Assembly (NCBI RefSeq): GCF_903652925.1 | Contig: NZ_CAHLAR010000009.1 | Location: 62,001 to 126,000, forward strand | Direction of reading: 5' to 3' | DNA length: 64,000 nt | Origin: Achromobacter anxifer | Lineage (GTDB): Bacteria > Pseudomonadota > Gammaproteobacteria > Burkholderiales > Burkholderiaceae_B | In this document: piece by piece, positions 33,534 through 40,873 of the stretch | Position numbering within the stretch: position 1 is the stretch's first letter | Layout: each line of letters starts with the position of its first letter | Notes under the pieces: generated by a model | Databases searched by the model: none | Seen by the model: the letters and a program-made list of their open reading frames with translations, nothing else | What the model was told of the DNA's origin: nothing | Translations under genes and position numbers: made by a program

Positions 33534-34310
33534 ATGAGCAAGCGCAGCATCGACCTCAACTCGGACATGGGCGAAGGATTCGGCCCGTGGACCATCGGGG
33601 ACGGCGTGGACGACGCGATCATGCCCTTGATCAGCTCGGCCAACATCGCCACCGGATTCCATGCCGGCGATCCGCGGATCATGAACCGCACGGTGCTGCA
33701 TGCGCGTGAGCACGGCGTATGCATCGGCGCCCATCCCGGCTTTCGCGACCTGGTGGGTTTCGGCCGGCGCGACATCCGCGAAAGCGCCGAGGCGCTGGTG
33801 CACGACATCGTCTATCAGCTGGGCGCCCTGCGCGAGTTCGCCCGCCTGCATGGCCTGCGGCTGCAGCACGTGAAGCCGCATGGCGCGCTGTACATGCAGG
33901 CCGCCCGCGACGAGACCCTGTCGCGCCGCCTGATCGAGACGCTGCAGGAACTGGAGCCCACCCTGGCGCTGTACTGCATGGAAAGCTCCATCACCTACCG
34001 GCTGGCGCGCGAGCTCAACCAGCCCGTGGTGCGGGAGTTCTACGCCGACCGCGACTACGACGCCAGCGGCTCCATCGTCTTCACCCGCTACACGCAGCCG
34101 CTGGACGCCAACCAGGTCGCGGAAAAAGTGCTGCGCGCCTGCACCGAGGGGCGGGTACGCACGGTGGAGGGCAAGGACATCGCCATCGACTTCGATTCCG
34201 TCTGCATACACAGCGACACGCCCGGCGCGCTGTCCCTGGTCCGCGCCACCCGCGAGAAGCTGGAAAGCCACGGCATCCGCATCGCGCCGCCCAGCGTGAC
34301 GGGTCCCTGA
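33534..34310 (+). CDS. pxpA: 5-Oxoprolinase subunit A (LamB/YcsF family)
   Basis: A 258-residue LamB/YcsF protein, the A subunit of the PxpABC 5-oxoprolinase that opens 5-oxoproline to glutamate with ATP. The family opening is clear: [19 protein letters not shown], then [17 protein letters not shown] and [16 protein letters not shown], with metal- and substrate-binding Asp/His residues. I start at ATG 33534 (MSKRSID), nine bases after AAGGAGG; the frame is open upstream to 33501 with no support. It is the first gene of the cluster; the biotin-carrier gene follows after 38 bases. Confidence 0.95.
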   Translation: MSKRSIDLNSDMGEGFGPWTIGDGVDDAIMPLISSANIATGFHAGDPRIMNRTVLHAREHGVCIGAHPGFRDLVGFGRRDIRESAEALVHDIVYQLGALREFARLHGLRLQHVKPHGALYMQAARDETLSRRLIETLQELEPTLALYCMESSITYRLARELNQPVVREFYADRDYDASGSIVFTRYTQPLDANQVAEKVLRACTEGRVRTVEGKDIAIDFDSVCIHSDTPGALSLVRATREKLESHGIRIAPPSVTGP

Positions 34311-34348
34311 AACGCCATTCCCCCGAACAACAATCCAAGGAGAAAACC

Positions 34349-34591
34349 ATGCCGTTGCACGATATTCCCAGCCCCCTGCCCGGAACCTTCTATCGCCGCC
34401 CCAGCCCCGGCGCGGCGCCCTTTGTCGAGCCGGGCGCGACGGTGGCTGCCGGCGCCGTCATCGGCATCGTCGAGGTCATGAAACAGTTCAACCAGATCGA
34501 AACGCCCACCGGCGGCGTGGTGGCGGAGATCCTGGTGGAAGACGGCGATCCAGTGGAAGCGGGCCAGCCCCTGCTGCGCATCGAGGGATAG
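34349..34591 (+). CDS. Short biotin carboxyl carrier protein
   Basis: An 80-residue biotinyl/lipoyl domain with little more than the domain itself. The biotinylation motif reads VEVMKQFNQI, with Lys at about residue 45; the usual motif is EAMKM or EAMKL, so Val and Gln are deviations. The sequence FVEPGATVAAGAVIG and GDPVEAGQPLLRIEG form the typical flattened barrel. Ribosome site AAGGAG (34337-34342). It partners the biotin carboxylase encoded seven bases later. It is much shorter than AccB (about 150) and is probably specific to the Pxp cluster. Confidence 0.9.
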   Translation: MPLHDIPSPLPGTFYRRPSPGAAPFVEPGATVAAGAVIGIVEVMKQFNQIETPTGGVVAEILVEDGDPVEAGQPLLRIEG

Positions 34592-34598
34592 GCGCGTC

Positions 34599-35999
34599 AT
34601 GTCCGATCACAATCTCCCCTACCGCCCGCGCCGCATCCACAAGGTGCTGGTGGCCAACCGCGGCGAAATCGCGCTGCGCGTCATCCGCGCCGCCCGCGAA
34701 CTGGGCATGCGCACCGTCGCGGTCTACAGCGAAGCCGACCGCGACGCGCTGGCCACGCGCATGGCCGACGAAGCCGTGTTCATCGGCCCCTCGCACGCGA
34801 CGCGCAGCTATCTGAATACCGAAGCGCTGCTGGAGGCCGCGCGCAGCAGCGGCGCCCAGGCCGTGCACCCCGGCTATGGCTTCCTGTCGGAGAACGCCGC
34901 GTTTGCGCAGGCCGTGAACGACGCCGGCCTGATCTTCGTCGGCCCCGATGCCGCCACCATCCGCACCATGGGCGACAAGGCCGCGGCGCGTGCCTGCGCC
35001 CAGGCGGCCGGCGTGCCCACCGTGCCGGGCAGCGATGGCGTGCTGTCCTCGCTGGACGAAGCCCTGACCCATGCGGCCGTCATCGGCTATCCGCTGATGA
35101 TCAAGGCCGCCGCCGGCGGCGGCGGCCGCGGCATCCGCGTGGTGCGCGACGAAGCGCAGTTGCGCGAACAAATGCCGCAAGCTCAGGCCGAGGCGCAGGC
35201 CGCCTTCGGCGAGTCCGGCGTGTACCTGGAACGCTATCTGCCGCGCGCGCGCCATATCGAGGTCCAGGTGCTGGGCGACGGCAGCAACGCCGTGCACCTG
35301 TACGAACGCGAATGCTCCTTGCAGCGGCGCCGGCAGAAGATACTGGAAGAGGCGCCCTCGCCCGCCCTGGACGCCGCCACGCGGCAGAAGCTGTGCGAAT
35401 CGGCCGCCCAGCTGGCGCGCTCGGTGGGCTATCGCGGCGCGGGCACGCTGGAATACCTGTACGACGACAGCCGCGGCGCGGGCGAGTTCTATTTCATCGA
35501 AATGAACACCCGCATCCAGGTCGAGCATCCCATCACCGAAGCCATCACCGGCGTGGACCTGGTGCGCGAGATGCTGCGCATCGCCGACGGCGAGCCCTTG
35601 CGCTGGCGCCAGCAGGACATCGCCATCCGTGGCGCCGCGATCGAATGCCGCCTCAACGCCGAGGATCCCACGCGCAACTTCGCGCCCAGCCCCGGCCGGG
35701 TGGAGCACGTGCGCTGGCCGGGCGGGCCGGGCGTGCGGGTGGATTCGATGCTGTATCCCGGATGCACGGTGCCGCCCTACTATGACTCGCTGCTGGCCAA
35801 GCTGATCGTCTGGGACGAAAGCCGCGCGGCGGCGCTGGCGCGCATGGCCCGCGCCCTGGATGAAGTCGAACTGGCGGGCGTGCATTCCACGCTGGCCCTG
35901 CACCGCGAGCTGCTGCAAGAAGCGGACGTGCTGGCGGGCCGCTACCACACCAACTATCTTGAAGCCTGGATGCAAAAGGATCGGGAGGAGAGGCAATGA
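34599..35999 (+). CDS. Biotin carboxylase (AccC-like) of the 5-oxoprolinase cluster
   Basis: An ATP-grasp biotin carboxylase of 466 residues, slightly longer than AccC (449). Seen: KVLVANRGEIALRVIRAARELG, HPGYGFLSENAAFA, the glycine-rich ATP loop MIKAAAGGGGRGIRVV, ECSLQRRRQKILEEAPSP and the catalytic FIEMNTRIQVEHPITE. It carboxylates the carrier protein encoded just upstream. Its stop overlaps the pxpB start (ATGA). Because PxpB/PxpC relatives form urea-amidolyase-like carboxyltransferases, this is probably a cluster-specific carboxylase rather than the essential AccC of fatty acid synthesis. Confidence 0.94.
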   Translation: MSDHNLPYRPRRIHKVLVANRGEIALRVIRAARELGMRTVAVYSEADRDALATRMADEAVFIGPSHATRSYLNTEALLEAARSSGAQAVHPGYGFLSENAAFAQAVNDAGLIFVGPDAATIRTMGDKAAARACAQAAGVPTVPGSDGVLSSLDEALTHAAVIGYPLMIKAAAGGGGRGIRVVRDEAQLREQMPQAQAEAQAAFGESGVYLERYLPRARHIEVQVLGDGSNAVHLYERECSLQRRRQKILEEAPSPALDAATRQKLCESAAQLARSVGYRGAGTLEYLYDDSRGAGEFYFIEMNTRIQVEHPITEAITGVDLVREMLRIADGEPLRWRQQDIAIRGAAIECRLNAEDPTRNFAPSPGRVEHVRWPGGPGVRVDSMLYPGCTVPPYYDSLLAKLIVWDESRAAALARMARALDEVELAGVHSTLALHRELLQEADVLAGRYHTNYLEAWMQKDREERQ

Positions 36000-36868
36000 G
36001 CCTGCGCTACACCCACGGCGGCGACGAATTCATCTTCGTCGAGATCAGCGAGGACATGTCGCTGGAGTCCTTCTTCAAGGGCATGGCGATCACGCGGGCG
36101 CTGCGCGAACGCGCGGTCGACGGCGTGACCGAAATCTGCCCGGCCAATGCCTCGTACCAGGTGCGGTACGACCCCGACCGCATCGCGCCCGAAGCCATGC
36201 TGGCCCTGCTGCGCGAGCTGGAAGCCGGCATGGATCTGGCCAGCCTGACGCTGGACACCCGCATCATCGAAGTGCCCGTTTACTACAACGACCCCTGGAC
36301 CCACGAAACCCTGATGCGGTTTCGCGAAAGACACCAGGATCCCGAATCCACGGATCTGGAGTACGCGGCCCGCATCAATGGCCATGACTCGGTGCAGGGC
36401 TTCATTGACGCGCATTCCGGCTCGCCCTGGTTCGTGTCCATGGTGGGCTTCGTGGCCGGGCTGCCCTTCATGTATCAGATGGTGGAACGCGAGCGCCAGC
36501 TGCAGGTTCCGAAGTACCTGCGCCCCCGCACCGACACGCCCAAGCACACGGTGGGACACGGCGGCTGCTTCGGCTGCATCTACTCGGTGCGCGGCGCAGG
36601 CGGCTACCAGATGTTCGGCGTCACGCCCGCGCCCATCTTCGAGCCAGCCCAGCGCCAGGCTCACCTGCGTGACTCCATGGTGTTCTTCCGTCCGGGCGAC
36701 ATCGTGAAATTCAAGCCCATCAATCGCGAGGAATACGACCAGGCCGCGGCGCAAGTCGAGGCCGGCGCCTTCGAACTGCGCATCCGGCCAGTTTCGTTCT
36801 CGCTGGCCGAATACCAGCGCGCGCCCGATGCCTGCAACGCCCAACTGCTGGAGACCCTCCATGCCTAA
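35996..36868 (+). CDS. pxpB: 5-Oxoprolinase subunit B (KipI/PxpB-type)
   Basis: A 290-residue protein of the PxpB/KipI/allophanate-hydrolase subunit 1 family, longer than E. coli PxpB (218). Seen: EICPANASYQVRYDP, GGCFGCIYSVRGAGGYQMFG, TPAPIFEPAQRQAHLRDSMV and RPGDIVKFKPI. GAGGAG lies five bases before the ATG at 35996. Its stop (TAA, 36866-36868) lies eight bases inside the pxpC gene. It forms a complex with PxpC, and with PxpA would cleave 5-oxoproline. Confidence 0.92.
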   Translation: MSLRYTHGGDEFIFVEISEDMSLESFFKGMAITRALRERAVDGVTEICPANASYQVRYDPDRIAPEAMLALLRELEAGMDLASLTLDTRIIEVPVYYNDPWTHETLMRFRERHQDPESTDLEYAARINGHDSVQGFIDAHSGSPWFVSMVGFVAGLPFMYQMVERERQLQVPKYLRPRTDTPKHTVGHGGCFGCIYSVRGAGGYQMFGVTPAPIFEPAQRQAHLRDSMVFFRPGDIVKFKPINREEYDQAAAQVEAGAFELRIRPVSFSLAEYQRAPDACNAQLLETLHA

Positions 36869-37850
36869 CGCTGCCATCATCGAAGTCATCAAGCCCGGCC
36901 TGGCCACTTCGGTGCAGGACACGGGCCGCCAGGGCTACTACCACCTGGGCATCCCGCCATCCGGCGCGCTCGACCAGTACGCGCTGGCCGCCGCCAACCT
37001 GCTGGTGGGCAATGCGGCCGATGCCGCCGTGCTGGAATGTACTTTGCTGGGCCCGGAGCTGCTGTTTCACCGCGCCGCCGTGATCGCCGTGACTGGCGCC
37101 AGCATGATCCCCAAGCTCGACGGCGCGGCACAGGCCTGCAACGTGGCGCTGGCGGTGCCGGCGGGCAGCCGGCTGTCGTTCGACTTCGTGCAGGCCGGCG
37201 CCCGCGCCTGCCTGGCAGTGGCCGGCGGCATTGACGTGCCGGAGGTGCTGGGCAGCCGCTCGACCTATGCGCTAGGCGCCATCGGCGGCCACGAAGGCCG
37301 CAAGCTGCAGGCCGGCGACCGGCTGGCGGTGGGCCAGGCGTCGATCCGCACGCGCGTCGGCCGCGAGCTGCCCGCCGAGCTGGCCGTCAGCCCTCCCAAG
37401 ACGCAGACGCTGCGCGTGCTGCCGGGCCTGTACGACCATCGCCTGGAAGCCGAATCCGCCGCCACCTTCTATGAAGACGCCTGGACCGTGACCTCCGAGG
37501 CCGACCGCATCGGCTACCGCTACAAGCAGGGCCGCCCGCTGCGCTTCCGTGGCCGCGAACAACCCTTTGGCGCCGGCGCCGACCCGTCCAACATCGTCGA
37601 CGCCTGCTATCCCATCGGCTCCATCCAGGTGCCCGCGGGCGTGGAACCCATCATCCTGCACCGCGACGCCGTCTCCGGCGGCGGCTACGCCATGATAGGC
37701 ACGGTGATTAGCGCCGACCTGGACAAGGTCGGGCAGATGCAGCCCAACCAGAGCGCCCATTTTGAGCGGGTGACGCTGGAGCAGGCGGTGGCCGCCCGGC
37801 GCGACTACCGCGCCCGCTTCGAGCGGCTGCGCCAGGCGCTCAGCGGCTGA
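36861..37850 (+). CDS. pxpC: 5-Oxoprolinase subunit C (KipA/PxpC, carboxyltransferase-like)
   Basis: A 329-residue protein of the PxpC/KipA/urea-amidolyase carboxyltransferase family. I use the ATG at 36861 (MPNAAIIEVIKPG) since the frame above it is the shadow of pxpB. Seen: GLATSVQDTGRQGYYHLGIPPSGALDQ, LECTLLGPELLF, VLGSRSTYALGAIGG and the conserved RMGYR-like segment RIGYRYKQG, then SGGYAMIGTVISADL variants near the end. It is the last gene of the coupled pxpA-carrier-carboxylase-pxpB-pxpC set. Confidence 0.93.
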   Translation: MPNAAIIEVIKPGLATSVQDTGRQGYYHLGIPPSGALDQYALAAANLLVGNAADAAVLECTLLGPELLFHRAAVIAVTGASMIPKLDGAAQACNVALAVPAGSRLSFDFVQAGARACLAVAGGIDVPEVLGSRSTYALGAIGGHEGRKLQAGDRLAVGQASIRTRVGRELPAELAVSPPKTQTLRVLPGLYDHRLEAESAATFYEDAWTVTSEADRIGYRYKQGRPLRFRGREQPFGAGADPSNIVDACYPIGSIQVPAGVEPIILHRDAVSGGGYAMIGTVISADLDKVGQMQPNQSAHFERVTLEQAVAARRDYRARFERLRQALSG

Positions 37851-37900
37851 CCCCGGGGCGCGGCCGCGCCGCGCCTTCTCCCACGGTTTTTCCAAGATCC

Positions 37901-37924
37901 CGGCCCTGCGCTCCCGCAGGGCCG
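37901..37924 (+). other. GC-rich perfect hairpin between pxpC and the NCS1-type permease gene
   Basis: The arms CGGCCCTGCG (37901-37910) and CGCAGGGCCG (37915-37924) pair perfectly over 10 bp with loop CTCC. There is no T-run on either strand, so it is not a canonical intrinsic terminator. It lies 51 bases after pxpC and 63 before the permease start. It could stabilise the upstream mRNA or reduce read-through. Confidence 0.55.
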
Positions 37925-37987
37925 ATGGGCGACGCGCGCCCGTTCCGCAGTCGAACCGCAGCATCCGATCCCGCCAGGAGATCCGTC

Positions 37988-39319
37988 ATGGCCAATATGA
38001 CCCCACGCAAACCGTCCGATGAGACGGACAACTCGCTGCATGCCGTCGCCGACAGCGACCGCATGCCCCGCTACTCGCTCACCATGGCCTGGTGGGCCGT
38101 GTGCAGCGCCGTGTTCTACATCGTCGTCGGCGCCACCCTGGCGCTGAAGTACGGCGCCCGCAACGCCATCATCGGCATGGTGCTGTCGGTGATCAGCTAC
38201 GGGCTGATCAACGGCGTCATCAGCCGCTACGCCATCCGCACCGGCCTGTCGGTGGCGCTGTTCTCGCGCCGCCTCTTCGGCACCTCGGGCGCGGCGCTGG
38301 CCACCCTGATCTTCTTTGCCACCGCCATCTATTACGCGGTGTTCGAGGGCGCGGTGATGTCGGTCGCGGCGCATCACCTCTACCCTGCCGTGCCGTACTG
38401 GCTGGTGGCGCTGGTGGTGGTCGCCTACAGCGTGCTGCTGATCTTCGGCAGCGTGCAGCGCTGGCTGGACAAGTTCAACGGCGTCCTGCTCCCCTTCTAT
38501 CTGCTGGGCCTGCTGCTGGCGGTCGTGATGGCGACTCAGGAATACGGCTACAGCGACGCGTGGCTGTCGTTCGGCCCGCCCGAAGGCCCGGTGCCCGGCG
38601 GCTGGTGGGACGCCTTCGTGTACTACATGGGCGTGTGGGTCCTGATGATGTTCACCTTCGACTACGCCCGCTTCGGCAAGCGCGAAGACCAGACCTATCA
38701 CAGCCGCTACAACTTCGGCATGCCCTTCTATCTGGTGACCTTCCTGCTCAACGGCGTGGCCGGCATCTACCTGGTCAGCACCATCCCCAGCGATGCGGCC
38801 TTGTCGGAAGTGTCGGTGGTGCTGGCCCTGCTCAAGCTGATGGGGCTGGGCGGCCTGCTGTTCGTGTGGATCACGCAGACCCGCATCAACACGGCCAACT
38901 ACTATCTGGCCACCATCAACATGCAGGCGTTCTTTTCCCGCTGGCCTGGCATGCGCTGGCCCAAGGCGGTCTGGGCCGTCATCGTGGGCGCGGTGACGTA
39001 TGCGCTGATGCTGCTGGACGTGTTCTCGTACCTGCTTCAGGCCCTGGCCTACCAGGGCATCTTCGTGGTGTCCTGGGTGGCCGTGGCGCTGGTGCATATC
39101 CTGGGCGGCCAGGAAGCCGCGCCGCAGCACGGCGGCGGCGCGGCCTTCAACCGCGCCGGCCTGGCCGGCTGGTTCGCCGGCGCGATCTGCGGCCTGGCGC
39201 TGATGCACACGGCCGGCTTCGCGGCCACACTTGCCGCTCCGGCAAGCTTCGTGGTGTCGGCGCTGGTGTACCGGATCTGCTCGACCGCGGCGGGACGGAT
39301 GCAGGCGCAAGGCGGTTGA
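37988..39319 (+). CDS. NCS1-type cation symporter/permease (purine-cytosine permease-like)
   Basis: An inner-membrane transporter of 443 residues with about 12 hydrophobic segments. The pattern GATLALKYGARNAIIGMVLSVISYGL and GLSVALFSRRLFGTSGAAL resembles the NCS1 family (codB, allantoin and hydantoin permeases), as does MFTFDYARFGKR. ATG at 37988 with AGGAG seven bases upstream. Its position after the pxp genes suggests it imports 5-oxoproline or a related lactam or cyclic ureide for that pathway (inference). The other possibility is a nucleobase. A hairpin (39330-39349) follows. Confidence 0.85.
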   Translation: MANMTPRKPSDETDNSLHAVADSDRMPRYSLTMAWWAVCSAVFYIVVGATLALKYGARNAIIGMVLSVISYGLINGVISRYAIRTGLSVALFSRRLFGTSGAALATLIFFATAIYYAVFEGAVMSVAAHHLYPAVPYWLVALVVVAYSVLLIFGSVQRWLDKFNGVLLPFYLLGLLLAVVMATQEYGYSDAWLSFGPPEGPVPGGWWDAFVYYMGVWVLMMFTFDYARFGKREDQTYHSRYNFGMPFYLVTFLLNGVAGIYLVSTIPSDAALSEVSVVLALLKLMGLGGLLFVWITQTRINTANYYLATINMQAFFSRWPGMRWPKAVWAVIVGAVTYALMLLDVFSYLLQALAYQGIFVVSWVAVALVHILGGQEAAPQHGGGAAFNRAGLAGWFAGAICGLALMHTAGFAATLAAPASFVVSALVYRICSTAAGRMQAQGG

Positions 39320-39329
39320 CGTCGCCCCC

Positions 39330-39349
39330 GGGCCGCGCCTGCGCGGCCC
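39330..39349 (+). other. Hairpin after the permease gene
   Basis: GGGCCGCG-CCTG-CGCGGCCC forms an 8-bp perfect stem 11 bases after the permease stop. No T-run follows, so it may only be a weak or Rho-assisted end of the pxp transcript. The short gap to 39398 also holds the palindrome GTGTACAC (39360-39367) before the HD gene. Confidence 0.5.
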
Positions 39350-39398
39350 GAAGCGCGCTGTGTACACTTTCCGTTGGACCCGAAGCTGGCGGTAAGAA

Positions 39399-40049
39399 AT
39401 GAACAGGCAGGAAGATTTGGCGGCATGGCGGCCGCAACTCATACGGATTGCCAGAGACGCGGATACCGGCGATGGCGCCCATGACCTGAGCCACCTGGAG
39501 CGCGTCTGGAGGGCCGCCCGCGGCATGCTGGCGCACCACCCCGAAGCCGACCCGGCCATCGTCATGGCCGCCTGCTACCTGCACGACCTGGTCAACCTGC
39601 CCAAGAACCATCCCGACCGGCCGCGCGCCTCGACCATGGCGGCCGCGCAGGCCGTCCAGGCGCTGCGCGCCATCGGCTACCCCGCGGCCCGGCTTGACGG
39701 CGTGTCCCACGCCATCGAGGCCCACAGCTATTCCGCCAACATTGCGCCGCGCACGATCGAAGCCCGCATCGTGCAGGACGCCGACCGCCTCGATGCGCTT
39801 GGCCCGGTGGGACTGGCCCGCATGTTCCACATCGGCGGCCAGCTGGGCCGGGCGCTCGCCCATCCCTCCGACCCCATGGGCGCACACCGCGAACTGGACG
39901 ACGGCGTCTATACGCTGGATCACATCGAACTGAAGCTGGTGCGCATCGCCGGCACGATGCAGACCGAAGGCGGCCGCCTGCTGGCCGCGAGCCGGCTGGA
40001 TTGGATCCGGCGCTTCCGCGATGAGTTCATCGCGGAATGGACTGCCTGA
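39399..40049 (+). CDS. HD domain-containing metal-dependent phosphohydrolase (YpgQ/YedJ-like)
   Basis: A soluble protein of 216 residues with the HD-domain metal ligands in order: His in GAHDLSHLERVWR (about residue 28), the HD pair in ACYLHDLVN (about residue 65), His in AIEAHSYS and Asp in VQDADRLDALG. The pattern and length match YpgQ/YedJ-type (d)NTP pyrophosphohydrolases or phosphohydrolases. It follows the permease gene by 79 bases and may have its own promoter. It converges with the adaptor gene of the giant-protein cluster, with only one base between the two stop codons. No link to either neighbouring cluster is evident. Confidence 0.9.
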   Translation: MNRQEDLAAWRPQLIRIARDADTGDGAHDLSHLERVWRAARGMLAHHPEADPAIVMAACYLHDLVNLPKNHPDRPRASTMAAAQAVQALRAIGYPAARLDGVSHAIEAHSYSANIAPRTIEARIVQDADRLDALGPVGLARMFHIGGQLGRALAHPSDPMGAHRELDDGVYTLDHIELKLVRIAGTMQTEGGRLLAASRLDWIRRFRDEFIAEWTA

Positions 40050-40050
40050 A

Positions 40051-40872
40051 TCAGAACTTCACCGAGCAGCGGATGCCCGACGGAATCACATTGCCTTCAT
40101 TAGGCAGGCGCAGCAGCACCGTGAACGTCCCGCTGGCCGCGTCCATCACCCGGTCGATGCGCCAGACCTTGGCCTGCAGCGGCTTGTCGGTGATGGCCTG
40201 GTTGATCGTGACCTGCGCCTCGGCGTCGGCCTTGATCTGGCCATAGAGGCTTTCAGGCACAACCACCTTCACCAGCAGGGGGTTGATCTGCGCCAGCTTG
40301 ACGATCTTGTTGTCGTTGATGCGGTCGCCCGGGCCAGCCAAGCGTTCGGCGACCACGCCGTCGAAGGGGCTCTTGATGCTGCGTTCGGCCAGGATCGCCT
40401 GCTGCAATGCCACCTGCAGCTGCGCCTGGCGGCTGCGAGAGGTCATTTCGTCGTAGTCGCCGGCGGGCAGCAGCTGGCGCTTGAACAGGTCGGTGTTGCG
40501 GTCGACCACGCGGCTCAGGTAGGCGGCTTCGGCGCGGCGCAGACCCAGCGTGGCCTCGTCCACGCTGGTGTTCAGCTCGGCCACCACCTGCCCCTTCTTC
40601 ACCACATCGCCGCGCTGCACCAGTATGCTCGCCAGCACGCCGGCCGAGGCGCTGCCCAGTTCGGACACCTGGAAGGGTTCGATCAGGCAGGCCATGGGAG
40701 CCTGCAGATTGCCGGCCTGCGCTGACAGAGCAGGTTCGGCCAGCAGCGGCAGGCGGGCATCGGGCGGCAGGCCCTGGGCGCCTGCCGCGGCGGCGATGAG
40801 GGTAGCGGTGGCGGCAAGCAGGGCCGGGCGTGGCAGTCGGTAGCGTGGCGTCATGGAATCGGGCCTTTGCAT
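40051..40872 (-). CDS. Periplasmic adaptor (HlyD/membrane-fusion family), last gene of the giant-protein export cluster
   Basis: An efflux-type membrane fusion protein of 273 residues from ATG 40872; a second ATG at 40854 is possible. A signal peptide (PALLAATATLIAAAAGAQG) leads to a periplasmic protein. Seen: half-lipoyl ASAGVLASILVQRGDVVKKGQVVAEL, a predicted alpha-hairpin (VDEATLGLRRAEAAYLSRVVDRN), second half-lipoyl SIKSPFDGVVAERLAGPGDRI and a beta-barrel ending IPSGIRCSVKF. It is short for RND adaptors (about 380) and has no membrane partner gene. Its start lies one base after the SecA-like stop, so it belongs to the same operon. It may connect an inner-membrane complex to an outer-membrane channel. 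Confidence 0.85.
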   Translation of the reverse strand: MQRPDSMTPRYRLPRPALLAATATLIAAAAGAQGLPPDARLPLLAEPALSAQAGNLQAPMACLIEPFQVSELGSASAGVLASILVQRGDVVKKGQVVAELNTSVDEATLGLRRAEAAYLSRVVDRNTDLFKRQLLPAGDYDEMTSRSRQAQLQVALQQAILAERSIKSPFDGVVAERLAGPGDRINDNKIVKLAQINPLLVKVVVPESLYGQIKADAEAQVTINQAITDKPLQAKVWRIDRVMDAASGTFTVLLRLPNEGNVIPSGIRCSVKF

Positions 40873-40873
40873 A

